DNA of 64,000 bases, taken from positions 1 through 64,000 of the forward strand of contig JAFGIX010000019.1 in the NCBI GenBank assembly GCA_016929395.1, read 5' to 3'. Below the pieces are notes generated by a model. It worked only from the letters and a program-made list of their open reading frames with translations, made no database searches and had not been told where the DNA came from. This document shows positions 10,672-18,010 of the stretch, in pieces. How positions within the stretch are numbered: position 1 is the first letter of the stretch; every line of letters begins with the position of its first letter. Source of the stretch: Candidatus Zymogenus saltonus. GTDB taxonomy: Bacteria; Desulfobacterota; Zymogenia; Zymogenales; Zymogenaceae. Made by a program: the position numbers and the translations under genes.

Positions 10672-11304
10672 GTGGTCGGGTTACAAAAACTGGGACAATC
10701 GATGAACGAAGACAAATTCTTTGATCTATTTGAAAATGCGCCGAATGCGTACTTCTCGTTCGGGGCCGATTCCATCATACGTGTTTGCAACAGACGAGCC
10801 GAAGAGTTGACCGGATATGCCAGGGATGAAATGATGGGTCGGTCGATATTCGATTTTTATGCGGATACAATAGAGGGAAAGGCAAAGGCCGTAAAGGTCT
10901 TTAACGAAATCTTAAGAGGTGGTGGTTTTGGTGATGTGGAACTTATGATGCAAAGATCCGACAAAACGCATATTTGGGTGAACATTTCGTTGAATGCGAT
11001 TTTAAATGAAAACGGAAAGCCGTCCGAGTTTCGTTCCATGGTTGTTGATATAACCGATCGCAAACGGGTGGAAGAAGAACAGGATATATTCATTAGAGAA
11101 TTGATGGGGATTTTTTCCAAGGTTGGAGAGCTTGTGGGATTACTGCCAATCTGTTCTCACTGTAAAAAGATAAGGGACGATAATGGCGATTGGAAGCGAA
11201 TAGAGGAGTATTTCGGTCAACATTTCGGGATGGAGTTCACTCACGCCTTCTGCCCCGATTGTATAGGCAAATTTCAATCCGAGGATATAAAGAATTGTAA
11301 ATAG
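10672..11304 (+). CDS. PAS-domain sensor protein with C-terminal Cys-pair module
   Basis: This is a single PAS domain (about residues 14-130: FFDLFENAPNAYFSFG ... MVVDITDRKR) followed by a short helix and a C-terminal module with CSHCKKIRDDNGDW and FCPDC (two Cys-x2-Cys pairs about 40 apart). The same module is common at the end of PAS and response-regulator proteins in Deltaproteobacteria; its Cys pairs suggest metal or redox sensing. No kinase, GGDEF or DNA-binding domain follows, so it probably signals by contact. The GTG at 10672 or the ATG at 10702 could start it; neither has a strong RBS. A terminator follows. Confidence 0.8.
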   Translation: MVGLQKLGQSMNEDKFFDLFENAPNAYFSFGADSIIRVCNRRAEELTGYARDEMMGRSIFDFYADTIEGKAKAVKVFNEILRGGGFGDVELMMQRSDKTHIWVNISLNAILNENGKPSEFRSMVVDITDRKRVEEEQDIFIRELMGIFSKVGELVGLLPICSHCKKIRDDNGDWKRIEEYFGQHFGMEFTHAFCPDCIGKFQSEDIKNCK

Positions 11305-11319
11305 AACGGGTGAAAAGAT

Positions 11320-11408
11320 GCAACTCCCACGAGCTTATTCGTTTTATCCCTGAAAATACAATAAACATGCTGAAGTTGAGAGAGGCTTCACGCTGTCGTG
11401 GGAGTTGC
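11320..11408. repeat. Long inverted repeat, 13-bp perfect arms, 63-nt interior
   Basis: GCAACTCCCACGA (11320-11332) and TCGTGGGAGTTGC (11396-11408) are perfect complements, with GAT/ATC flanks continuing imperfectly. It begins 15 bases after the PAS gene stop. It could be a MITE-like remnant or a structured 3' RNA. Confidence 0.6.
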
Positions 11409-11419
11409 ACATCCTTTAA

Positions 11420-11450
11420 AAAACCTCGTAAAAAATTTTGCGGAGGTTTT
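11420..11450. terminator. Hairpin AAAACCTC/GAGGTTTT, probably bidirectional
   Basis: An 8-bp stem (11420-11427 with 11443-11450) has A/T-rich flanks on both sides. It sits between the PAS gene and the convergent small membrane-protein gene. Confidence 0.55.
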
Positions 11451-11459
11451 ACATAAAAA

Positions 11460-11484
11460 GGGGGCCTAAAAGAGGCTTCCTTTT
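11460..11484 (+). terminator. Rho-independent terminator after the PAS gene
   Basis: GGGGGCCT (11460-11467) pairs with AGGCTTCC (11473-11480), two G-U pairs included, with loop AAAAG, followed by TTTT. Confidence 0.7.
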
Positions 11485-11576
11485 ATAATATACATCTTGG
11501 CGGGAAATATATAGATTCGTCGATAATTGACTCGTCTTATGTCGACACCTTTAGTGACCGGGGCGGACTGAAAATC

Positions 11577-11815
11577 CTAAAAAAATCCCCTTATGATCAA
11601 CAGCACCCCGAAAATCAGGAGGGGGATGCCGATTATGGCGCCGACCATCGTTGCGGACAGGATAACGCCGACGATCATAAAGACCAGGCCGAGGATCACG
11701 GCGACGAGCCTCCCGGTGAGCTTGGTAATCGCGGCCAACAGCCTCCAGAGGGCGACGAACGGCCAGAGTATCCACGGCGTCTTTCTCTCACTTTTAGTTA
11801 TTTTTCCACTTCCAT
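11577..11815 (-). pseudogene. Small two-helix membrane protein with a one-base frameshift near its start
   Basis: From about 11800 down, the minus strand reads a coherent protein: ITKSERKTPWILWPFVALW, then two long hydrophobic helices and the end IPLLIFGVLLIIRGFF. This frame has no start codon. The only nearby ATG (11815-11813) gives MEVEK then a stop. Adding one A to the A5 run just after it joins the two frames into a 79-residue protein. It is therefore either a sequencing or assembly error, a true frameshift mutation, or slippage decoding. The product would be a small inner-membrane protein of unknown role. Confidence 0.6.
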
Positions 11816-11845
11816 AAAAATCTTTGGGGGAAGTATTTCTCGTTT

Positions 11846-11885
11846 AACGAAAAAGGGGGCCTTGAACCGACCCCCCTTTCTCGTT
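11846..11885 (-). terminator. Terminator of the DUF35/thiolase-fold operon
   Basis: Inverted repeat AACGA...AAAGGGGG / CCCCC...TTTCTCGTT gives on the minus strand a GGGGG/CCCCC stem followed by TTTTTCGTT. It lies about 95 bases past the last operon gene. Confidence 0.75.
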
Positions 11886-11979
11886 ATCCATCTCAAAAGA
11901 AAGGCGATGACTCGTAATTTGTTAACTCATCACATATCAAGACTTTCAGTGACATGGGGATTCTAACAAACTATCTTCC

Positions 11980-12450
11980 CTAATCCACCACCACAAAGTG
12001 CTCGATGTCGACGATCTTTCCCTCTCTCTTCTCCTTGAAGATCGCCTTGACCCTTGCCCCGACCTTCACCTTCGACTCGTCCTTTATCTCCACGAAGTGC
12101 TGGAAGCAGGTGTCCGCGCCGTCGAGCTTGATGAAGGCATATCCGTATGGAACCGGCTTTTTCTCTCCGGTCTCCGGATCGAGAAAGGCGAAGCGCAGGA
12201 TCGTGAAGCTGTAGAGGACTCCCTCGCTTGCCACCTCCACCCACTCGTCCATCTCGGTGAAGCAGGGCCCGCAGAGCTTTCTCGGCGGGATGTAGACCTT
12301 TTTACATTTAGGGCACCTCACGCCCATGAATTTTTTATTGTCGCGGATCTCGGTCAGGAATCTGCTTCCATATTCACCTACCGCGTAGTTGAAGGGCTGT
12401 TCCCCTTCGCCGGAGTGCATCGTCAAGAGGTCGACTCCTTGGCTGCTCAT
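11980..12450 (-). CDS. DUF35 zinc-ribbon/OB-fold protein (second of the operon)
   Basis: DUF35 proteins bind thiolase-fold enzymes and carry substrate-binding OB domains (known from archaeal thiolase/HMG-CoA synthase complexes, benzoylsuccinyl-CoA thiolase BbsAB and the ChsH2-Ltp2 aldolase). This 156-residue copy has a helix-rich start, a rubredoxin-like zinc ribbon CPKC...CGPC (about 46-64), and an OB fold (about 72-150) ending IVDIEHFVVVD. It shares the segment GSRFLTEIRDNKK with the DUF35 protein at the operon start, so they are paralogues. It is the last gene, 18 bases after the thiolase-like gene with which it probably pairs. Confidence 0.88.
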   Translation of the reverse strand: MSSQGVDLLTMHSGEGEQPFNYAVGEYGSRFLTEIRDNKKFMGVRCPKCKKVYIPPRKLCGPCFTEMDEWVEVASEGVLYSFTILRFAFLDPETGEKKPVPYGYAFIKLDGADTCFQHFVEIKDESKVKVGARVKAIFKEKREGKIVDIEHFVVVD

Positions 12451-12468
12451 AAAAGACCTCCTCTCTAT

Positions 12469-13626
12469 TTACGGTTTTGTACTTCTTAAAACTGTCATAT
12501 CGCTCCAGAAACACCCTCCGAATCCCGTGGCGACGGCCGTCTTCACGTCCGGGACCTGTCTCGCTCCGCCCTTGCCCATTATCTGAATTGCGGCCTCCGC
12601 CATCCTGAGGAGGGCGGTCGCGCCGATGCAGTTTGTGGCGATAACCCCTCCCGACGGATTTATCGGAAGCTCGCCGTCCATGTCCGTTTTGCCGTCTGCG
12701 ATAAGTTTAGGCGCCCCTCCGGGCTTGCAGAGGTCCATCGCCTCTATCCAGGAGAGTCCGGCGTAAGAGTAGGGGAGGTATAGCTCCATGACGTCGATCT
12801 CTTTCAACGGCTCCTTGATTCCCGCCTTCTGGTACACCTCCTTCGCCGCAAGCTCCATCGAGCGAAGCCCGACCAGGTCTGTGTCGCCCAGGAGGTTGTA
12901 GGGGTGTTTTACCGCCCCTGCATGAAACCACGCCGGCTTCGGGCATATCTTCTCGGCGTATTCCTCCGTGGCGTAGACCACGGCGCATGCCCCGTCGGTC
13001 CTTGGGCATACGTCCAGAAGCTTGATTGGATCAGACAGCATCGGGGAGTTCATCACGTCCTCGACGGTGATTTCCTTTCTGAGTTGGGCGTAGGGATTGT
13101 TGCAGGCGTGCTTTCTGTCCCTTACGGCAACCCTCGCCGCGTCCTCCTGGGTGGCGCCGTATGTATGGAGGTACAGCATGGCCTCGACGGCAAGTCCCCC
13201 GATGGCCCCGGCGAAGACCAATCTGTCCCAGATCGGATCGAAGGCCGTGGTGATGGCGGCGGTCGTGTCCGACTCGGAGTTTTTTTCCCAGCCGATCGCC
13301 AGTACCTTGTCGAACATCCCGGAGGCGGTGAGGTAGTAACCGGCCTGGCCCACTGTGGAGCCGGTGGTTCCTCCTGTGGTGAGCTTGAACACCGGCTTCA
13401 TGAATCCGCCGGTCCCGTCGATGCTCCACATGTCCACGTAGTTGATCCCCTCGAAGTGGTCCATGTTTCCTATAACCACGGCGTCGATGTCGTCGATGGT
13501 AAGCTCGCCGTCCTCAAGACAGCGATCGACCGCCTCGTTAATCAGTTCTATTCCGTTCACGTCCAGACGGCTCGAGCGGTGATTGGTCTGGCCCGTGGCA
13601 ACTATTGCAGTTCTTTTCTTACCCAT
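12469..13626 (-). CDS. Thiolase-fold (SCP2-thiolase-like) protein lacking the nucleophilic Cys
   Basis: The 385-residue product starts MGKKRTAIVATGQTNH (ATG 13626; the open frame continues upstream into the neighbour but is a shadow). The fold is recognisable from TTGGTTGSTVGQAGYYLTAS, DVMELYLPYSY and the end NPSGGVIATNCIGATALLRM. In thiolases the first of these segments reads N-A-C-A-S-G; here the Cys position is Gly. The later G-H-P motif is also lost (TNC). It therefore cannot act as a classical thiolase by itself. It could be an Ltp2-like retro-aldolase or a structural partner of the preceding thiolase-like protein. It is 5 bases downstream of that gene. Confidence 0.85.
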   Translation of the reverse strand: MGKKRTAIVATGQTNHRSSRLDVNGIELINEAVDRCLEDGELTIDDIDAVVIGNMDHFEGINYVDMWSIDGTGGFMKPVFKLTTGGTTGSTVGQAGYYLTASGMFDKVLAIGWEKNSESDTTAAITTAFDPIWDRLVFAGAIGGLAVEAMLYLHTYGATQEDAARVAVRDRKHACNNPYAQLRKEITVEDVMNSPMLSDPIKLLDVCPRTDGACAVVYATEEYAEKICPKPAWFHAGAVKHPYNLLGDTDLVGLRSMELAAKEVYQKAGIKEPLKEIDVMELYLPYSYAGLSWIEAMDLCKPGGAPKLIADGKTDMDGELPINPSGGVIATNCIGATALLRMAEAAIQIMGKGGARQVPDVKTAVATGFGGCFWSDMTVLRSTKP

Positions 13627-13631
13627 GTCGT

Positions 13632-14780
13632 TTACCTCCCTACTATCCAGACACAATGTGATTGGCCGCAGGCGCCGTTTATTCCGTGGGCGAGGGCCGT
13701 CTTGACTCCGTCGACCTGGTGCTCGCCGGCGTCTCCCCTGACCTGCAGGACCGCCTCTATAAGCCTTATCATTCCCCCCGGCGTCACAGGGTGGCCGGAG
13801 AGGAGTCCCCCGGACGGATTGACCGGCAGGTCCCCGTCCATCTCGGTTATCCCTTTGTCGATCAGCTTTCCTCCGCCGCCCGGCGGGCAGAAGCCGAGTC
13901 CCTCGTACCACATGAGCTCCATGTATGAGAAGGCGTCGTACACCTCGGCCACGTCAATCTCGTTAAGGGGGTCTTCGATCCCCGCCATTTCGTAGGCCTC
14001 CAGGGCCGCCTTGTCAAGGGCGCTGGCATCGGCCAGGTCCCTGTCTCCCAGAAAATATGCGTCGGCGGTGTAAGATACCCCCTTTACCCATACTGGCTTT
14101 TTGGCTTTTTTGGCCTTGTCGCCCCCCGCAAGAATGACCGCCGCCGCCGCATCCGATACCGGCGAACAGTCGTAGAGCTTTAACGGGTCCGAGATTACCC
14201 TTGAATTAAGGACGTCGTCCACGCTGATGTCCATGGCGATCTGGGCGTAAGGATTTTTAAGGGCGTTTTTATGGTTTTTTACGGAGACCTTTGCACACTG
14301 CTCCTCGGTTATACCGTATTTCGTCATGTAACGACGCATCTGCAGGGCCGAGCTGTTGATGGAGTCGAGGCCGATGGGTCTCATGTATAACGGGTCGAAA
14401 ATCGCGTTGGTGATTAAGACATTTTCCGACTCCGATCCCTTTACGTGAGAGACGACGAGCGTGGTGTCGTATACGCCCGACAGGATTCTGGCCATCCCGT
14501 AGAATGCGGAGAAGGTGCCGTCTCCCTCCACGGCGGACATGTTCTTGGCGAGCCCGCCGCCGCAGGCGTCGTTTACCGCCATCGTCGAGATCGTCCGGCC
14601 GTCCCAGAAATCGTTGGATGTGGTTATTACGTTATCGATATCGTCCATGGTCATGCCGGCGTCGTCAAGCGCCTTTTTGGTAGCCTCGTATACCATATCT
14701 GCGAAGGTATCGCCGAGCTTATTCCTCTCGATCTTCGTCTGGCCGACACCGACAACGGCGATGTTTTCAATTTCTTTCAT
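13632..14780 (-). CDS. Thiolase-fold (SCP2-thiolase-like) protein, Cys position replaced
   Basis: The 382-residue thiolase-fold protein starts MKEIENIAVVGVGQTKIE and ends with the C-terminal signature NPSGGLLSGHPVTPGGMIRL, so the His of G-H-P is kept, and INGACGQSHC carries Cys near the C-terminus. Alignment by eye of AVEGDGTFSAFYGMARILSG with the thiolase motif NACASG puts an acidic or Gly residue at the nucleophile; the nearby DACGGG Cys is about 14 residues too early, though it might serve another role. It follows the first DUF35 gene by 11 bases. A two-subunit acyl-CoA lyase or aldolase complex with the DUF35 proteins is my inference. Confidence 0.87.
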   Translation of the reverse strand: MKEIENIAVVGVGQTKIERNKLGDTFADMVYEATKKALDDAGMTMDDIDNVITTSNDFWDGRTISTMAVNDACGGGLAKNMSAVEGDGTFSAFYGMARILSGVYDTTLVVSHVKGSESENVLITNAIFDPLYMRPIGLDSINSSALQMRRYMTKYGITEEQCAKVSVKNHKNALKNPYAQIAMDISVDDVLNSRVISDPLKLYDCSPVSDAAAAVILAGGDKAKKAKKPVWVKGVSYTADAYFLGDRDLADASALDKAALEAYEMAGIEDPLNEIDVAEVYDAFSYMELMWYEGLGFCPPGGGGKLIDKGITEMDGDLPVNPSGGLLSGHPVTPGGMIRLIEAVLQVRGDAGEHQVDGVKTALAHGINGACGQSHCVWIVGR

Positions 14781-14791
14781 TTTTCCCCTCG

Positions 14792-15250
14792 CTAAATCGG
14801 TTTGAAGTGTTTAATGTCGAGTATGTGCCCTTTTCGGTCTTTGTTGAAAACGGCCTTTACCCTCATGCCGACCTTGATCTTTTCCGGGGGCGCCTCGCCT
14901 ATAAGGTGAACCAGCCCTGTGTCCGCGCCGTCGAGGAGAATGATCCCGATTATTTGGGGCGAATCCTGCGGTATAAGGTCTGTCTTGTATCTGGCGATGG
15001 TGTAGGTCTGCAGTACTCCCTCGTCTTTGACCTCAGTCCACTCGTGGATTGGGACGAAGCAGTAGGTGCAGGTCTTTTTCGGCGGAACGAAAACCGCGTC
15101 ACAGACGGGACACCTGGTGCCCCATATCTTCTGGTTCTCCTTTATCTCGGTGAGAAACCGGCTTCCCACCTCTCCAACTGACCAGGTGTAGGGCACTTTT
15201 ATCCTACTTTTGTAGACTATAAGCTCCTGGTCGCCCGCTTTTTGGGTCAT
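14792..15250 (-). CDS. DUF35 zinc-ribbon/OB-fold protein (first of the operon)
   Basis: This 152-residue DUF35 protein has a zinc ribbon CPVC...CTYC (about 46-64), where the second pair is C-T-Y-C, and an OB fold (about 72-150, GVLQTYTIARYKT ... GHILDIKHFKPI). It is the first gene of the four-gene operon DUF35, thiolase-like, thiolase-like, DUF35. The ATG has GGAGG at good spacing. In known systems a DUF35 subunit is required for the partner's activity and can channel acyl-CoA substrate; substrate here is unknown, but an anaerobic acyl-CoA pathway is likely. Confidence 0.88.
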   Translation of the reverse strand: MTQKAGDQELIVYKSRIKVPYTWSVGEVGSRFLTEIKENQKIWGTRCPVCDAVFVPPKKTCTYCFVPIHEWTEVKDEGVLQTYTIARYKTDLIPQDSPQIIGIILLDGADTGLVHLIGEAPPEKIKVGMRVKAVFNKDRKGHILDIKHFKPI

Positions 15251-15325
15251 AATTAACCTCCGTAAATCCTACATAATGATGTTAGATGTTATTATTGCCG
15301 TTTGCAGCCGTTAGATTAAATACAT

Positions 15326-15391
15326 AATTCGTATATGAATTCGCATATAGATTGGTTTAAAAAAAGTATCAGAGTTGGTCATATATGTCAA
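15326..15391 (-). promoter_or_regulatory. Promoter and operator-like dyad of the DUF35/thiolase-fold operon
   Basis: On the minus strand TTGACA (15391-15386), 17-bp spacer and TACTTT (15368-15363) form a promoter. Just downstream are two 12-bp direct repeats AATTCGTATATG / AATTCGCATATA (15326-15349), which contain the dyad TATATG-6-CATATA (15332-15349). Position in the early transcribed region suits a repressor. No regulator gene is adjacent. Confidence 0.55.
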
Positions 15392-15438
15392 GGGTGGAGC
15401 GAGTTTTATGGAAGATTTGGTCGATTTTTTTAAAATGA

Positions 15439-15468
15439 TTGATTTTTGACCAAAATTCGTCGTATAAT
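15439..15468 (+). promoter_or_regulatory. Candidate promoter toward the 3D-domain gene
   Basis: TTGATT (15439-15444), 18-bp spacer, TATAAT (15463-15468). A second -35-like TTGACA occurs at 15577 closer to the gene. The rest of 15392-15648 is AT-rich with nothing else I can name. Confidence 0.4.
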
Positions 15469-15648
15469 GGGAAAAGGGGCGATCACAACATATAGATGTT
15501 TCCTTTTAAGACCCCACAAAATATTCATGGTTGTGGAGAAAAAACGCATAAGTTTGCTATAAATTTACTTAATTTCTTGACAATTTAGTGAAATTATATG
15601 AGAATTTAACCAAAAGGGTCTTGTTTTTTATTCACAAAAGAGTTTTTA

Positions 15649-16560
15649 ATGGAACGAAAGGACATTCTTAACCTCCTGGCTGAAGAGCTTAGGACCGGTG
15701 GCAGGAAAGACCGAGAGGTGGCGGCCCTCTTTCTCAAGGATGTGCTCATTCGACGCAACGAATCGATATCCAACAAGATATTTGCGGCCAAACACCTCTT
15801 TGTCAATTGGTTGGAAGAGACCCTCACAAACGAAATACTCCTCATAAGAAAGGGTTACTACTCATATGTCATAAAGGAGTCTATTTTCAGGCTGAAGAGA
15901 TCGCTCTTCGCATACCTGAGAAATATCAAGGATGAGCTCTTCTGGGATGAGGCCTATTCGGACCTGCTGATCAGGAATATCGTTTCGGTTGCGGCCGTTG
16001 TTGTCCTGGCCGTTCATGTCGGCAGCTGGAAGACGGTGGAAGACCTTAAAAAGCCGTCCCACAGTTACGTTACGATGGACAACAAGAACTGGGACGACGA
16101 GGTCCTGTCTACCATTCTGGCCGCGGAGGAGTTCGACTCGGTCCTTAGCGAAAGTCTGCGGGAAAACAGGATCCAGGAGCTTTTGGAATCGGGGCATTCT
16201 TACGTAAGGCTCATTCGTGTGACCGGCTACTACTCCCCGCTTCCGGACCAGGAGAGATACGCCACCGGCAGTTATAATGGAGACATCAGGTTGAACGGGA
16301 GGGGAGTGGCCGGCGCCGATTCCACACCCGTCTACCTGGGGATGGCGGCGGGACCGCCAAGCATGGGTTACGGCACGAAGCTAATCATAAGGGACCTCGC
16401 CAAGTACGACATGCCCGATATTTACACCGTGCACGACAGGGGCTCGGCCATCAAGGGCAACAGGGTGGATATCTGGATGGGGGCGGGCGAGGAGGCGATG
16501 GAAAAGGCCTACGAGATAACCGGTTACTACAAGGTGACGGTGGTAAAGGAGAAGAGGTAG
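15649..16560 (+). CDS. Membrane-anchored 3D-domain protein (MltA/RpfB-type double-psi barrel)
   Basis: The 303-residue product has a basic, helical N-terminal cytoplasmic part (1-105), one transmembrane helix (about 107-125, IVSVAAVVVLAVHVG) and a C-terminal 3D domain (about 195-300). The domain starts VTGYYSPLPDQERYATG and includes the three-Asp signature region ending DRGSAIKGNRVDIW, the catalytic barrel shared with lytic transglycosylase MltA and stationary-phase survival proteins. It probably cleaves or binds peptidoglycan outside the membrane. It is monocistronic, with a strong terminator about 160 bases downstream. Confidence 0.85.
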   Translation: MERKDILNLLAEELRTGGRKDREVAALFLKDVLIRRNESISNKIFAAKHLFVNWLEETLTNEILLIRKGYYSYVIKESIFRLKRSLFAYLRNIKDELFWDEAYSDLLIRNIVSVAAVVVLAVHVGSWKTVEDLKKPSHSYVTMDNKNWDDEVLSTILAAEEFDSVLSESLRENRIQELLESGHSYVRLIRVTGYYSPLPDQERYATGSYNGDIRLNGRGVAGADSTPVYLGMAAGPPSMGYGTKLIIRDLAKYDMPDIYTVHDRGSAIKGNRVDIWMGAGEEAMEKAYEITGYYKVTVVKEKR

Positions 16561-16718
16561 ACCCGGCCCTGTATGTGAAAGGCTGTCTCGTTGTACTCCG
16601 TCTCCCGAATGGCGAGTTCCCGAAGAGGCAGGCCCGGACAAATTATTTAGGATCAATATAAGATTATACATAATAGACGGTCGGCGGGAGCCGGCGTCAT
16701 TTATTTAATTGAAAAAAG

Positions 16719-16745
16719 CCCCTCTATTTGGAGGGGATTTTTTTT
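16719..16745 (+). terminator. Rho-independent terminator
   Basis: CCCCTC (16719-16724), loop TATTTG, GAGGGG (16731-16736), A, then eight T. The A-run at 16712-16717 also makes it able to work in reverse. It separates the 3D gene from the aromatic operon. Confidence 0.85.
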
Positions 16746-16843
16746 GCCAAATAAGGTTTTTAACGGGGTTTTTTGACGAGAAGGATTTCTTCATATCGAC
16801 GGAGGCGGTCATACCGACATCGATCTGTTTGCTAAAAAATATG

Positions 16844-16872
16844 TTGATTTATTTATCCTTTTCTGATAAAAC
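16844..16872 (+). promoter_or_regulatory. Candidate promoter of the aromatic amino acid operon
   Basis: TTGATT (16844-16849), 17-bp spacer, TAAAAC (16867-16872), about 45 bases before pheA. The match is moderate. Confidence 0.35.
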
Positions 16873-16918
16873 ATTAAACTATTCTAATATCAAAATGATC
16901 CAGGGGGGATAAAAGGGA

Positions 16919-18010
16919 TTGAAGGAGAATCGAAGCTTAAAGGAACTCAGGGATCAGATAGACCTGATGGATGACGAGATACTGTCGCTCCTGAAAAAAC
17001 GTGTGGATCTGGCAAAGCGGCTGGGGTTTGTCAAGAAGGACGCCAAGATGGACATCTTCGATCCCGCGAGGGAGGAGGAGGTCCTAAAGAGGCTCCTGAC
17101 CTTTTCTTCCGACGAGCTGCCCGAAAAGTTCATTAACTCGGTCTACCGGGAGATAATCGGCTTTTCCAGATCGCTCCAGAGGCCGCCCCGGATAGCGTAT
17201 CTGGGGCCGGTGGCGAGCTTTACCTACTCCGCGGCCCTGAGGAAGTTCGGAAGCTACGGGGAGTTCTACGCCTGTGTGAGTACAGACGATGTCTTCGATG
17301 CGGTTTTCAGAAAGGAGGCGGATTTCGGCGTCGTGCCGGTGGAAAACTCCACAGAGGGGATAGTCAGCCACACCCTCGACCAGTTTATAGAGTCGGGCCT
17401 CAAGATCTCTGGAGAGATATTCTTGAGGATCACGTTCGACCTGATGTCGAAGACCGGAAAGATCGAGGATATAAAGAAGGTGCTATCTCACCCCCACGGC
17501 CTCGCCCAGACCAGAAGGTGGCTCTCACACAATCTCCCGAAGGTCGAGCTTGTCGAGACGAACAGCACGTCGGAGGCGGCTCTTATCGCCTCGAAAGACA
17601 AGGGAGTTGCCGCCATAGGTAGCGAGGAGGCGGGAAAGATATACGAGCTGATCGCAGTGGAGAGGGACATCGGCGACAAGTCGGACAACTATACGAGGTT
17701 TCTGGTAATCTCCGAAAAATCACCTAAGGCCACCGGAAACGACAAGACCTCGATCCTCTTTTCGGTCAAGGACAAGCCGGGCATCCTCAATAAGGTGCTG
17801 GGGTCTTTCGCCAAGGTGAATATCAACCTGACGAAGATAGAATCCCGGCCCTCCAGAAGGGAGATATGGGACTACGTCTTTTTCCTGGACATGGAGGGAC
17901 ACGCCGAGGATAAAAAGGTGAAGAGGGCGCTTAAGGAGATCAACAAATACACGACATTCGTAAAGCTGATGGGTTCATACCCGAGAGACGAGAAAAGGAG
18001 CACAACATGA
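16919..18010 (+). CDS. pheA: Bifunctional chorismate mutase / prephenate dehydratase (P-protein)
   Basis: PheA converts chorismate to prephenate and then phenylpyruvate, committing to phenylalanine. Order of domains in the 363 residues: AroQ-type mutase helix bundle (about 1-85, LKELRDQIDLMDDEILSLL), prephenate dehydratase (about 92-270, YLGPVASFTYSAA ... NSTEGIVSHTLD), ACT regulatory domain (about 280-355, SILFSVKDKPGILNKVL ... KIESRPSR), which normally binds phenylalanine for feedback inhibition. Start is TTG with a GGGGGAT-type RBS. Its stop overlaps the hisC start (ATGA), so the pair is translationally coupled. Confidence 0.96.
   Translation: MKENRSLKELRDQIDLMDDEILSLLKKRVDLAKRLGFVKKDAKMDIFDPAREEEVLKRLLTFSSDELPEKFINSVYREIIGFSRSLQRPPRIAYLGPVASFTYSAALRKFGSYGEFYACVSTDDVFDAVFRKEADFGVVPVENSTEGIVSHTLDQFIESGLKISGEIFLRITFDLMSKTGKIEDIKKVLSHPHGLAQTRRWLSHNLPKVELVETNSTSEAALIASKDKGVAAIGSEEAGKIYELIAVERDIGDKSDNYTRFLVISEKSPKATGNDKTSILFSVKDKPGILNKVLGSFAKVNINLTKIESRPSRREIWDYVFFLDMEGHAEDKKVKRALKEINKYTTFVKLMGSYPRDEKRSTT

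Noticed and set aside
16709-16912. 67-codon frame before pheA
   Set aside because: Runs straight through a strong intrinsic terminator with U8 and has no sensible RBS.
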